Assembly: GCF_000689255.1 (NCBI RefSeq)
Contig: NZ_HG964446.1
Coordinates: 5,755,784 to 5,819,783, forward strand
Length of the DNA: 64,000 bases
Origin: Mycobacterium triplex
Lineage (GTDB): Bacteria > Actinomycetota > Actinomycetes > Mycobacteriales > Mycobacteriaceae
Direction of reading: 5' to 3'
Position numbers and translations under genes: made by a program. The notes beneath the pieces are model-generated. The model ran no database searches. It was not told the DNA's origin and saw nothing but the letters and a program-made list of their open reading frames with translations. Positions 32,869 through 43,223 of this stretch are shown here, one piece after another; positions within the stretch are counted from its first letter, which is position 1; every line of letters starts with the position of its first letter.

Positions 32869-33473
32869 TGTGTCGCTCCTTCTCTGGTGATCCCGCCAAG
32901 CACGATGGCGAGATATTGCTGGCCCACCTGCTCCGCAGTGAGCGGTCCGCCGGGTCGATACCAGCGCACCGACACCCAGGTGGTGTCACGGATAAATCGG
33001 TAGATGAGGTCGACGTCCAGGTCGGCCCGGAAGCAGCCCTCGTCGACGCCCTGATTCAGCAACTCGATCCACATCTTGCGCTGCTGGCGATTCATGTCCT
33101 CGATGTAGGAGAAGCGGGGCTGCGCGAGCAGCCGCTGGGCTTCGTCCTGGTAGATCACGACCTGCGCGTGCCGGTGCTCGATCGCCTCGAACGAGGCCAT
33201 GAACAGCCCCTTGAGCCGCTCCAGTGGGTTGGTTTCGCTGTCGACGATCTCTCGGTAGCGGGCGAACAGCCAGTCCAGGAAGCTGCGCAGCAACTCGTCG
33301 ACCATCTCCTCTTTGGAGGAGAAATGGTGGTACAGGCTGCCGGACAAGATGCCGGCGCCGTCGGCGATGTCGCGCACGGTCGTGGCACGCAGACCCCGCT
33401 CGGCGAACATGGTGGCGGCGAGCTCCAGGAGCTCGTCTCGCCGGCTGTTCGCCTGGCCGGTCACTCGATCCAC
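32865..33473 (-). CDS. kstR2: TetR-family repressor KstR2
   Basis: 202 residues. The helix-turn-helix is at about residues 10-55 (ELAATMFAERGLRATTVRDIADGAGILSGSLYHHFSSKEEM). The ligand domain includes FIRDTTWVSVRWYRPGGPLT. KstR2 controls the C/D-ring regulon and is released by HIP-CoA. A KstR2 box lies 16 bp upstream, indicating autoregulation. It matches Rv3557c in length and neighbours; PPE64, which follows it in M. tuberculosis, is absent. Confidence 0.95.
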   Translation of the reverse strand: MDRVTGQANSRRDELLELAATMFAERGLRATTVRDIADGAGILSGSLYHHFSSKEEMVDELLRSFLDWLFARYREIVDSETNPLERLKGLFMASFEAIEHRHAQVVIYQDEAQRLLAQPRFSYIEDMNRQQRKMWIELLNQGVDEGCFRADLDVDLIYRFIRDTTWVSVRWYRPGGPLTAEQVGQQYLAIVLGGITREGATQ

Positions 33474-33488
33474 CCGGTCAGGATATCA

Positions 33489-33502
33489 ACCAAGCGCTTG
33501 CT
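33489..33502. promoter_or_regulatory. KstR2 operator upstream of kstR2-fadA6
   Basis: ACCAAGCGCTTGCT fits AnCAAGnnCTTGnT and sits in the 42-bp gap between the SDR stop (33516) and the kstR2 start (33473). It predicts autorepression of kstR2 and fadA6. Confidence 0.85.
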
Positions 33503-33515
33503 TGGCCAGTTGGCA

Positions 33516-34300
33516 TCACGGGTGCTGGCTGGACACCGAGATGACCTCGCCGGTGAGGTAGCTCGAGTAATCGCTGGCCAAGAACGCGATGGTGGCCGCG
33601 ACCTCCCACGGCTCGGCGGCGCGCCCGAACGCCTCTCCGGCCGAGAGCCGGTCGAGCAGATCGGACGACGAGGTCTTCTCCAGAAACTTGTGCCGCGCGA
33701 TGCTCGGCGACACCGCGTTGATCCGCACGTCGTACTCGGCGGCTTCGATTGCGCTGCAACGGGTTAACGCCATCACGCCCGCCTTGGCGGCCGCGTAGTG
33801 CGACTGCGAGTGCTGCGCCCGCCAGCCCAGCACGCTGGCGTTGTTGACGATCACCCCGCCGTGCGGCGCGTCGCGGAAGTACCGCAGCGCCGCACGGGTG
33901 GCGCGAAACACCGAGGTCAGGGTCACGTCCAGGACGCGGTCCCACTCGTCGTCGGTCATGTCGACCACCGGCGTCTGCCCGCCCAGCCCGGCGTTGTTGA
34001 CCAATACGTCGATGCGCCCCAGCCGCGCGGTGGCCGAGTCGATCAGGGCATCCACCTGGGCGGTCGACGTCACGTCACACACCACGTGCTCGACGCGCCC
34101 CTGGCCCAGCGCAGACAGTTCCTCGGCCGTCTCCCCCAGTCGTCGCTCGTGGTGGTCGGAGATCACCACATCGGCACCCTCGGCCAGGGCCCGGCGCGCG
34201 GTCGCCGAGCCGATGCCGGTGCCCGCGGCGGCGGTCACGACGACCACCTTGCCGGTCAAGAGCCCATGTCCGGCAATCTCTTTCGGCACTTCGGCCAAAC

Positions 34301-34304
<4 letters not shown>
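33516..34304 (-). CDS. Short-chain dehydrogenase (Rv3559c-like, IpdF-type)
   Basis: 262 residues. The SDR cofactor motif is TAAAGTGIGSATARRAL at about residues 24-40, NNAGLGGQ is present, catalytic Ser in NNASVLGWRAQ, and YxxxK in SHYAAAKAGVM. Rv3559c has been proposed as IpdF, oxidising the 5-hydroxyl of a HIP-CoA derivative. It is downstream of fadE30 with a 4-bp overlap, in the KstR2-controlled minus-strand operon. Confidence 0.88.
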
Positions 34305-35458
<1,154 letters not shown>

Positions 35459-35475
35459 GCCCTGTAGGCTAACCT

Positions 35476-35489
35476 ACCAAGCACTTGCT
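35476..35489. promoter_or_regulatory. KstR2 operator between fadE30 and fadD3
   Basis: ACCAAGCACTTGCT matches AnCAAGnnCTTGnT in the 48-bp gap between the divergent fadE30 and fadD3 starts. One box probably controls both operons. Confidence 0.87.
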
Positions 35490-35506
35490 TTGTTAGGAGT
35501 ATCCCG

Positions 35507-37057
35507 ATGACTGGCGATCCGCGCACCGTGCCCGCGGCGTTGGATCGTTTCGTCGACCAATTCCCCGACCAGGCCGCGCTGATCACCGACGACCGGTCCT
35601 TCACCGCCAGCGAACTGCGCGCCGAGGTACACCGCGCGGCCGCGGCCCTGATCGCGCTCGGCGTGCAGCACGGCGACCGGGTGGCCGTGTGGTCGCCCAA
35701 CACCTGGCACTGGGTGATCGCCTGTCTGGCGATTCACCACGCCGGCGCCGCGATGGTCCCGCTGAACACCCGGTACACGGCCTCGGAGGCCAGCGACATC
35801 CTGGCGCGTACCGGTGCGCCGGTGCTGTTCGGGATGGGTCGATTCCTCGGCAACGATCGCGTTGCCGACCTGGACCGCGCCGCGCTGCCCGCGCTGCGGC
35901 ACGTCGTCCGGATACCGATCGACGCGAACGACGGCACCTGGGACGAATTCATCGAGCGCGGCACCGACACCGATGCGGTGATCGCCCGTGCGGCCGCCGT
36001 CAAGCCCGACGACCTCAGCGACATCCTGTTCACGTCCGGAACCACCGGCCGCAGCAAAGGCGTGCTGTGCGCGCACCGGCAATCGCTGTCGGCCTCGGCG
36101 TCGTGGGCCGCCAACGGCAAGATCACCAGCGCCGACCGCTACCTGTGCATCAACCCGTTCTTCCATAACTTCGGCTACAAGGCCGGCATCCTGGCCTGCC
36201 TGCAAACCGGCGCGACGCTGATCCCGCACCTGACCTTCGATCCGCTGCGCGCGCTGCAGGCGATCGAGCAGCACCGCATCACCGTATTGCCCGGGCCGCC
36301 AACGATTTACCAGACCCTGCTCGATCACCCGGCGCGCGGCGACTACGACCTGAGCTCGCTGCGGTTCGCCGTCACCGGCGCGGCCACCGTTCCGGTCGTG
36401 CTGGTGGAACGCATGCAGTCCGAGCTCGACATCGACATCGTGCTGACCGCCTACGGCCTGACCGAGGCCAACGGCATGGGCACCAGCTGCCGCGCCGACG
36501 ACGACGCGGTGACCGTCGCGACGACCTGCGGACGCCCGTTCGCCGACTTCGAATTGCGCATCGACGGGGCGACTCCCGGATCAGAATCCGGCTCGGATGA
36601 AGGGGAGGTGCTGTTGCGCGGGCCGAATGTGATGCTGGGCTACCTCGACGACCCGGAGGCCACCGCGGCGGCCATCGACGCCGACGGGTGGCTGCACACC
36701 GGCGACATCGGCGTGCTCGACGCGAACGGCAATCTGCGCATCACCGACCGGCTCAAGGACATGTACATCTGCGGCGGATTCAACGTCTACCCCGCCGAGA
36801 TCGAACAGGTGCTGGCCCGCCTGGAAGGGGTGGCCGACGCCGCGGTGATCGGGGTGCCCGACGAGCGCCTGGGCGAGGTGGGCCGCGCGTTCCTGGTGAC
36901 CCGGCCCGGTGCGAACCTCGACGAAGAGTCGGTGATCGCTTATACCCGAGAACATTTGGCGAACTTCAAGGCACCACGGTCGGTGCGGTTCGTCGACGCG
37001 TTGCCGCGCAATGCCGGCGGCAAGGTGGTCAAACCACAACTGCGAGAATGGACCTGA
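35507..37057 (+). CDS. fadD3: HIP-CoA synthetase FadD3
   Basis: 516 residues. Acyl-CoA synthetase motifs: DILFTSGTTGRSKGVLC (A3, about residue 172), YGLTEANGMG (A5), WLHTGDIGVLDANGNLRITDRLKDMYICGGFNVYPAEIE (A7/A8), and the catalytic Lys in PRNAGGKVVKP. FadD3 activates the propionate side chain of HIP after ring A/B removal, which starts C/D-ring degradation. It heads the plus-strand operon fadD3-fadE31-fadE32-fadE33-aspB. Confidence 0.95.
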   Translation: MTGDPRTVPAALDRFVDQFPDQAALITDDRSFTASELRAEVHRAAAALIALGVQHGDRVAVWSPNTWHWVIACLAIHHAGAAMVPLNTRYTASEASDILARTGAPVLFGMGRFLGNDRVADLDRAALPALRHVVRIPIDANDGTWDEFIERGTDTDAVIARAAAVKPDDLSDILFTSGTTGRSKGVLCAHRQSLSASASWAANGKITSADRYLCINPFFHNFGYKAGILACLQTGATLIPHLTFDPLRALQAIEQHRITVLPGPPTIYQTLLDHPARGDYDLSSLRFAVTGAATVPVVLVERMQSELDIDIVLTAYGLTEANGMGTSCRADDDAVTVATTCGRPFADFELRIDGATPGSESGSDEGEVLLRGPNVMLGYLDDPEATAAAIDADGWLHTGDIGVLDANGNLRITDRLKDMYICGGFNVYPAEIEQVLARLEGVADAAVIGVPDERLGEVGRAFLVTRPGANLDEESVIAYTREHLANFKAPRSVRFVDALPRNAGGKVVKPQLREWT

Positions 37058-37070
37058 AATTGGACTCGAA

Positions 37071-38216
37071 ATGGACTTAGCACTAGACGACGAAACACTG
37101 GCGTTCGCGGCCGAAGTGCGGGATTTCCTGGCGGCCAACGCCGAGTGGATCCCGACGGAGTCATATGACAACGCCGAAGGCTTTGCCCAGCACCGCCGTT
37201 GGGACAAGGTGCTATTCGACGCCGGTCTGTCGGTGATCAATTGGCCGAAGAAATACGGCGGGCGCGACGCGTCGCTGCTGCACTGGGTGGTCTACGAGGA
37301 GGAGTATTTCCGCGCCGGAGCCCCGGGCCGGGCCAGCGCCAACGGCATCTCGATGCTGGCTCCCACGCTGTTCGCGCATGGCACCGACGAGCAGCTTGAT
37401 CGCATATTGCCCAAAATGGCCAGCGGCGAGCAGATCTGGGCACAAGCCTGGTCGGAGCCCGAGTCCGGCAGCGACCTGGCGTCGTTGCGGTCGACGGCCA
37501 CGAAGACCGACGGCGGCTGGCTGCTGAACGGCCAGAAGATCTGGAGCTCGCGGGCGCCGTTCGCGGAGATGGGTTTCGGGTTGTTCCGCTCCGACCCCTC
37601 CGCGGAGCGGCACAACGGGTTGACGTATTTCATGTTCGACCTGAAGGCCAAGGGCGTCACGGTGCGGCCCATCGTGCAGCTGGGCGGCGACACGGGTTTC
37701 GGCGAGATCTTCCTCGACGACGTCTTCGTGCCCGACCAGGACGTCATCGGCAACCCGAACGACGGCTGGCGCGCGGCGATGAGCACGTCGAGCAACGAGC
37801 GCGGAATGTCACTGCGCAGCCCGGCCCGTTTCGTGGCGGCGGCGCAGCGGCTGGTGCAGCTGTGGAAGGACTACGGCTCCCCCACCGAATTCGCCGAGCA
37901 CGTCGCCGACGCCTGGATCAAGGCGCAGGCCTACCGACTGCAGACCTTCGGCACGGTGACCCGACTGGCCGCGGGCGGCGAGCTGGGCGCCGAGTCGTCG
38001 GTGACCAAGGTGTTCTGGTCCGACCTCGACGTGGCGATCCACCAGACTGCACTCGACATTCTGGGAGCCGACGGGGAGCTTGCCGGGCCGTGGACCGATG
38101 GCTTGCTGTTCGCGCTGGGCGGCCCGATCTACGCCGGTACCAACGAGATTCAGCGCAACATCATCTCCGAGCGGCTGCTCGGCCTGCCGCGCGAATCCTC
38201 CGGAGGCAAGAAGTGA
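37071..38216 (+). CDS. fadE31: Acyl-CoA dehydrogenase FadE31
   Basis: 381 residues from the ATG giving MDLALDDETLAF, 13 bp after fadD3. A longer in-frame start lies inside fadD3. Full-length ACAD: AWSEPESGSDLASLRSTA and a C-terminal YAGTNEIQRNIISERLLGLPR. It probably pairs with the short ACADs FadE32 or FadE33 in heteromeric enzymes of the C/D-ring beta-oxidation. Its stop overlaps the fadE32 GTG (GTGA). Confidence 0.93.
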   Translation: MDLALDDETLAFAAEVRDFLAANAEWIPTESYDNAEGFAQHRRWDKVLFDAGLSVINWPKKYGGRDASLLHWVVYEEEYFRAGAPGRASANGISMLAPTLFAHGTDEQLDRILPKMASGEQIWAQAWSEPESGSDLASLRSTATKTDGGWLLNGQKIWSSRAPFAEMGFGLFRSDPSAERHNGLTYFMFDLKAKGVTVRPIVQLGGDTGFGEIFLDDVFVPDQDVIGNPNDGWRAAMSTSSNERGMSLRSPARFVAAAQRLVQLWKDYGSPTEFAEHVADAWIKAQAYRLQTFGTVTRLAAGGELGAESSVTKVFWSDLDVAIHQTALDILGADGELAGPWTDGLLFALGGPIYAGTNEIQRNIISERLLGLPRESSGGKK

Positions 38217-39166
38217 AATTTGCGCTCGACGACCAGCAGCGCGACTTCGCCGCGAGCATCGACGCGGCCCTGGGTGCGGCCGACCTGCCCGGGGCGGTGC
38301 GCGCCTGGTCCGACGGCGACGTCGCGCCCGGCCGCAAGGTATGGGGGCAGCTGGCGAACCTCGGTGTCACCGCGCTGATCGTGCCGGAGAAGTACGACGG
38401 GCTCGACGCCCACCCGGTGGACCTGGTGGTCGCGCTCGAACGCCTCGGGCGGTGGTGTGTGCCCGGCCCGGTCGCCGAATCCATCGCCGTGGCACCGATT
38501 TTGCTTGCCGACGACGAGCGAGGCGCCGAGTTGTCTTCCGGTGAACTGATCGTCACGGTCGCGCTGCCGCCGCACGCCCCGCGCGCGGTGGACGCCGAAG
38601 CCGCCGGACTGGTGTTGCTGGCCGCCGACGAGGGTGTCAGCGAGGCCGCCGCGGGTGAGTGCCACCGGTCCGTCGACCCCAGCCGCCGCCTGTATGACGT
38701 GACGGCCAGCGGGGCGACCTGGCAGGCAGACATCCAGCGCGCCTGCGAATTCGGCGCACTGGCCACCGCCGCGCAGCTGGTCGGCGCCGCCGAGGCGCTG
38801 CTGAACGACACGGTCGAATACGCCAAGCAGCGCAGCCAGTTCGGCCGGGTGATCGGCTCGTATCAGGCGATCAAGCACAAGCTGGCCGACGTGCACATCG
38901 CAATCGAACTGGCGCGCCCGCTGGTGTACGGCGCCGCGCTGGCGCTGGCCGATGACACGATCACGGCCGCGCGCGACGTGAGCGCGGCGAAGGCGGCGGC
39001 CTCCGACGCCGGTCTGCTGGCCGCTCGCTCGGCATTGCAGACCCACGGCGCAATCGGGTTCACTCAGGAACACGACCTGTCGCTATGGCTGCTGCGAGTG
39101 CAAGCCCTGCGGTCGGCGTGGGGCACGCCGGCGGTGCACCGGCGCCGGGTGTTGGAGGCATTGTGA
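38213..39166 (+). CDS. fadE32: Short acyl-CoA dehydrogenase subunit FadE32
   Basis: 317 residues from a GTG overlapping the fadE31 stop. It is a short ACAD with reduced middle domain, retaining TVEYAKQRSQFGRVIGSYQAIKHKLADVH and LQTHGAIGFTQEHDLSLWLLR. Short members lack a full catalytic set and work in alpha2beta2 complexes with a full-length partner. It is collinear with Rv3563. Its end overlaps fadE33 by 4 bp (GTGA). Confidence 0.92.
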   Translation: MKFALDDQQRDFAASIDAALGAADLPGAVRAWSDGDVAPGRKVWGQLANLGVTALIVPEKYDGLDAHPVDLVVALERLGRWCVPGPVAESIAVAPILLADDERGAELSSGELIVTVALPPHAPRAVDAEAAGLVLLAADEGVSEAAAGECHRSVDPSRRLYDVTASGATWQADIQRACEFGALATAAQLVGAAEALLNDTVEYAKQRSQFGRVIGSYQAIKHKLADVHIAIELARPLVYGAALALADDTITAARDVSAAKAAASDAGLLAARSALQTHGAIGFTQEHDLSLWLLRVQALRSAWGTPAVHRRRVLEAL

Positions 39167-40113
39167 CTGAAGAGCGGGAGTTACTGGCCGAAACCGTCGC
39201 GGCGCTGGTCACCAAACACGCCAACCCCGCGGCGGTGCGCGCCGCGATCGAATCCGAACGCGGCTACGACGAATCCCTATGGCAGCTGCTGTGCGAACAG
39301 GTCGGCGCCGCTGCGCTGGTGATCCCCGAGGAGCTGGGCGGGGCTGGCGGTGAATTGGCCGATGCCGCAACGGTTTTACGGGAACTTGGCCGCACATTGG
39401 TGCCTTCGCCACTGCTGGGCACCACGCTGGCCGAACTCGCACTGCTGGCCGCGCCCGAGCCGGACGCCGAAACGTTGGAAGCCCTGGCGGCGGGCGAAGC
39501 TATCGGAGCGCTGGTGCTCGATGCCGACTACGTGGTCAACGGCGACATCGCGGACGTCGTCGTCGCCGCGGCCGACGGTGAGTTGAGCAGGTGGACGCGA
39601 TTCAGCGCACAGCCCGTGGCCACGATGGACCCCACCCGGCGGCTGGCCCGCGTCCGGCCCGAAGACACCGCCGCGCTGGGCCCCGACCCCGGCCTGGCCG
39701 ACACCGCGGCCATCCTGCTGGCGGCCGAACAGATCGGGGCGGCCGAACGCTGCCTGGAGCTGACCGTCGAATACGCCAAGAGCCGAGTGCAGTTCGGCCG
39801 GCCGATCGGCAGCTTCCAGGCACTCAAGCATCGGATGGCCGATCTGTATGTCGCGATCGCCGCGGCCAAGGCCGTGGTGAACGACGCATGCAATGACCCC
39901 ACGCCCACCAACGCCGCGGCGGCTCGGCTGGCCGCCACCGAGGCGCTGTGTACTGTGACGAGCGAGGGCATCCAGCTGCACGGAGGCATCGCGATCACCT
40001 GGGAACACGACATGCACTTGTACTTCAAGCGCGCACACGGCAGCGCCCAATTGCTCGACCCGCCGCGAGAGGTGTTGCGCCGACTGGAATCCGAGGTGCT
40101 CGAGACGTCGTGA
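39163..40113 (+). CDS. fadE33: Short acyl-CoA dehydrogenase subunit FadE33 (IpdE2-type)
   Basis: 316 residues from a GTG overlapping the fadE32 stop. Short ACAD with TVEYAKSRVQFGRPIGSFQALKHRMADLY and LHGGIAITWEHDMHLYFKR. FadE33 has been described as IpdE2, the partner of FadE30 (IpdE1). It is 4-bp coupled to aspB. It resembles FadE32 closely in architecture, so the two are probably an old duplication. Confidence 0.92.
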   Translation: MTEERELLAETVAALVTKHANPAAVRAAIESERGYDESLWQLLCEQVGAAALVIPEELGGAGGELADAATVLRELGRTLVPSPLLGTTLAELALLAAPEPDAETLEALAAGEAIGALVLDADYVVNGDIADVVVAAADGELSRWTRFSAQPVATMDPTRRLARVRPEDTAALGPDPGLADTAAILLAAEQIGAAERCLELTVEYAKSRVQFGRPIGSFQALKHRMADLYVAIAAAKAVVNDACNDPTPTNAAAARLAATEALCTVTSEGIQLHGGIAITWEHDMHLYFKRAHGSAQLLDPPREVLRRLESEVLETS

Positions 40114-41267
40114 ACGGCTCCGTCGCACTGCGCGCCGGCATCCCGCCATTCCACGTGATGGATGTCTGGCTGGCGGCCGCGGAGCGCCAGCGCAGTCATG
40201 GCGATCTGGTCAACCTCTCGGCAGGACAGCCCAGCGTGGGCGCTCCCGAGCCGATCCGGGCAGCGGCGGCGTCGGCCGTGCAGGCAAACCAGCTGGGCTA
40301 CACAGTGGCGTTGGGCATTCCCGAGCTACGTGAAGCGATCGCGGCGAATTACCAACGCCTGCATGGAATCTCAGTCGAATCCGACGCGGTGGTGGTCACC
40401 ACCGGTTCGTCGGGCGGATTCCTGCTCGCCTTTCTGGCCTGCTTTGACGTCGGGGACCGGGTGGCGGTGGCCAGCCCCGGCTACCCGTGCTATCGAAACA
40501 TCCTGTCGGCGTTGGGATGTGAGGTGGTGGAGATCGCGTGCGGGCCGGAGACCCGATTCCAGCCCACCGCGCAGATGCTCGCCGAACTCGACCTGCGCGG
40601 CGTCATCGTAGCCAGCCCGGCCAATCCCACCGGCACCGTCATACCGCCCGAAGAACTGGCGGCGATCGCGTCCTGGTGTGACGCCTCCGGTGTACGGCTG
40701 ATCAGCGACGAGGTCTACCACGGGCTGGTCTACGACGGCGCTCCGCAAACCAGTAGCGCCTGGCAGACGTCACGAAATGCGCTGGTGGTCAACAGCTTTT
40801 CCAAGTATTACGCTATGACGGGCTGGCGGCTGGGCTGGTTGCTGGTGCCGCCCGAGCTGCGCCGCACGGTGGATTGCCTCACCGGCAACTTCACCATCTG
40901 CCCGCCGGTGCTGTCGCAGATCGCCGCGGTGGCCGCGTTCACTCCTAAGGCAACCGCCGAAGCCGAAGGCAATGTGAGCCACTACAACCTCAACCGCTCG
41001 CTGCTGCTGGACGGGCTGCGCGCAATAGGCATCGACCGGCTGGCGCCGACCGACGGGGCGTTCTACGTCTACGCCGACGTCTCGGACTTCACCGACGACT
41101 CGCTGGGTTTCTGTTCGAAGTTGTTGGCCGACACCGGCGTTGCGATCGCTCCCGGGGTCGACTTCGACACCACACGAGGCAACAGGTTCGTCCGACTCTC
41201 GTTCGCCGGGCCGACGAGCGACATCGAAGAAGCCCTGCGCCGCATCGGGCCGTGGCTGTCGCTGTGA
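40110..41267 (+). CDS. aspB: PLP-dependent class I aminotransferase (Rv3565/AspB-like)
   Basis: 385 residues from a GTG overlapping fadE33 (GTGA). Fold-type I aminotransferase: TGSSGGFLLAFLACFDVGD binds the PLP phosphate, SPANPTGTVIP carries the conserved Asn-Pro, ISDEVYHGLVY the PLP-contacting Asp/Tyr, and NSFSKYYAMTGWRLGW the Schiff-base Lys. A C-terminal RFVRLSF Arg binds the substrate carboxylate. It is annotated as aspartate aminotransferase in M. tuberculosis, but substrate specificity is unproven. Why an aminotransferase is coupled to the KstR2 operon is unclear. Confidence 0.88.
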   Translation: MNGSVALRAGIPPFHVMDVWLAAAERQRSHGDLVNLSAGQPSVGAPEPIRAAAASAVQANQLGYTVALGIPELREAIAANYQRLHGISVESDAVVVTTGSSGGFLLAFLACFDVGDRVAVASPGYPCYRNILSALGCEVVEIACGPETRFQPTAQMLAELDLRGVIVASPANPTGTVIPPEELAAIASWCDASGVRLISDEVYHGLVYDGAPQTSSAWQTSRNALVVNSFSKYYAMTGWRLGWLLVPPELRRTVDCLTGNFTICPPVLSQIAAVAAFTPKATAEAEGNVSHYNLNRSLLLDGLRAIGIDRLAPTDGAFYVYADVSDFTDDSLGFCSKLLADTGVAIAPGVDFDTTRGNRFVRLSFAGPTSDIEEALRRIGPWLSL

Positions 41268-41271
41268 AGCC

Positions 41272-41336
41272 TCGTCGAGATCGACGTCAGCGTGACATCT
41301 ACTCGAACTTTTCCGCGGTAGCGTCGACCTCGACGA
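41272..41336. terminator. Inverted repeat between convergent aspB and FAAL genes
   Basis: Arms 41272-41286 (TCGTCGAGATCGACG) and 41322-41336 are complementary in 14 of 15 positions, with a 35-bp loop, and fill the 78-bp gap between convergent genes. Terminator function is inferred from position. Confidence 0.55.
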
Positions 41337-41345
41337 ATATGTCGC

Positions 41346-43223
41346 TCAGCGGTTGAACTTGCCCGCGAGGTACTCGGCCCGCGCGGCATTGCGGGCGAGC
41401 TTGCCGCTGGTGGTGCGGGGAATGGTGCCCGCGGCGACGAGTCGCACATCGGCGACGCGGACCTGGTGGTTACGCGAAATGGCCGCCCGCACGATGTCGG
41501 CGACCGAACCCAGATCGGTCCGGCCGGCGCCGGCGGCCCGCTCGGCCACGACGACCAGCTGCTCGCCGGAGCCACCGTCGGAAGATCCGAGCACGTCGGC
41601 GGGGACGGAGAAGGCGGCGACATAGCCGGTACGGATGGCGGGCGAAGAGTCGCTGACCGTCGTCTCGATGTCGAACGGATAGTGGTTGCGGCCGTCGATG
41701 ATGATCAAGTCCTTGATCCGGCCGGTCAGGTACAGCTCGCCGTCCAGGTAGACGCCGAGATCGCCGGTCGCCAACCAGCATCCATTGTCGGCGGCACCCG
41801 CGGCGTGGCTGCCGCGCGCGAGCCGGGACTGCAGCTTGTTGCCGAACACGCGTCGGGTCTCGTCCTCGCGTCCGAAGTAGCCGCGGCCGATGTTGACGCC
41901 GTGCAACCAGATTTCGCCCACGGTGCCGTCCGGCACCTCGGCACCGTCGGGGTCGGCGATCACCGCCCACTGATCTGGGATCGGCTGCCCGCACGAAACC
42001 TGGGCGACGGCGTTGGGATCCTCGGGCGAGACGATCACCGCGTGGCCGGCGCCGAGCTGTTCGCGGTCGAGGTAGACGACGCTGGCCGCGGCCTCCTGGG
42101 AGATGCTGGCCACCGACAAGGTCGCTTCCGCCATCCCGTAGGACGGCTTGACCGCGTTCGCCGGCAGGCCGTAGGGAGCAAACGCTCTGGTGAACTTCTC
42201 GATCGCTGTCATCGTGACGGGCTCGGAGCCGTTCAGAATGCAGACGACGTTGCTGAGATCGAGAGTTTCACCCGCGGGCGGCAGGCCGCGTTCGGACGTC
42301 AGTTCGAAGGCGAAGTTCGGCGCCGCCGCGAAGGTGCGGCCGTAGGTCGACTCGATGCCCAATTGCTTGATCCAGCGGTACGGCCGGCGCAGAAACGCCA
42401 TCGGATCCATGATCGTGACATGCGCGCCGAAGAAGGCCGTGAACATGATCATCATCAGCCCCATGTCGTGAAACAGGGGCAGCCAGCTCACCGTCCGCAC
42501 ATCCACGTCCAGGCCACCGCTCATGACCATCTGCATCGCGTTGGTGTAGACGGACCGATGGGTGATCTCCACCCCGGCCGGTGAGCGCGTCGAGCCCGAC
42601 GTGTATTGCAGGTAAGCGATGTCGTCGGTGTTCAGGTTCGCCCCGGCGAACATCGACCCGAGGGTGTCCGGCAACGCGTCCACCGCGATCATCCGTGGGC
42701 GCTCCTTGGGCGCCAGCGTCCGGATGAACGTGCGCACAGACTCCGAAACAGCGGTCGTTGTCAACACCGCAGCGGGCCGGGCATCGGCCAGCACCGCGGC
42801 CAGCCGCTCGGCGTGCCCGGACATGGTCGGCGCGAACAGCGGCACCGCGATATTGCCTGCATAGACACTGCCGAAGAAAGCCGCTACATAGTCGAGGCCC
42901 TGCGGCGCGAGAATCGCCACCCGGTCCCCCGGTTTGGTGACCTGCTGCAGGCGGGCGCCGATCGAGCACACCCGGGCCCACAACTCGTTCCAGCTGAGCA
43001 CCACGGGCCGCCCGTCTGGTTCCTGCGAGTAGTCAAGGAAGCGGTACGCAGGACGGTCCCCGTGCTCGGCCCGGTTCTTGTCGAAGTACGACGTCAGCGT
43101 CAGGCCCTCGGGTACGACGATTGCGAGCTCGTGGGAAGCGAAAGGGTCCGCATCGCCCGAACTGGGCACAACATCGTCCAAACAAAGATCCCGACTCACG
43201 GTAGGACAGATTAATAGCCGCAT
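41346..43223 (-). CDS. Fatty acyl-AMP ligase (FadD32-like FAAL)
   Basis: 625 residues. Adenylating enzyme: AYLQYTSGSTRSPAGVEITH (A3 loop), WLPLFHDMGL, NGSEPVT, SYGMAEATL (A5), GDLGVYLDGELYLTGRIKDLIIIDGRNHYPFDIE (A7/A8) and PRTTSGKLARNAAR (catalytic Lys). The length and the FRLDYS-, QQVTKPGDRVAIL- and GRNHYP-type stretches are those of fatty acyl-AMP ligases, closest by eye to the mycolate enzyme FadD32. FAALs load acyl-AMP onto polyketide synthases and make no CoA ester. No PKS or acyl-carrier gene is near. It does not belong to this place in M. tuberculosis. Confidence 0.85.
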   Translation of the reverse strand: MRLLICPTVSRDLCLDDVVPSSGDADPFASHELAIVVPEGLTLTSYFDKNRAEHGDRPAYRFLDYSQEPDGRPVVLSWNELWARVCSIGARLQQVTKPGDRVAILAPQGLDYVAAFFGSVYAGNIAVPLFAPTMSGHAERLAAVLADARPAAVLTTTAVSESVRTFIRTLAPKERPRMIAVDALPDTLGSMFAGANLNTDDIAYLQYTSGSTRSPAGVEITHRSVYTNAMQMVMSGGLDVDVRTVSWLPLFHDMGLMMIMFTAFFGAHVTIMDPMAFLRRPYRWIKQLGIESTYGRTFAAAPNFAFELTSERGLPPAGETLDLSNVVCILNGSEPVTMTAIEKFTRAFAPYGLPANAVKPSYGMAEATLSVASISQEAAASVVYLDREQLGAGHAVIVSPEDPNAVAQVSCGQPIPDQWAVIADPDGAEVPDGTVGEIWLHGVNIGRGYFGREDETRRVFGNKLQSRLARGSHAAGAADNGCWLATGDLGVYLDGELYLTGRIKDLIIIDGRNHYPFDIETTVSDSSPAIRTGYVAAFSVPADVLGSSDGGSGEQLVVVAERAAGAGRTDLGSVADIVRAAISRNHQVRVADVRLVAAGTIPRTTSGKLARNAARAEYLAGKFNR

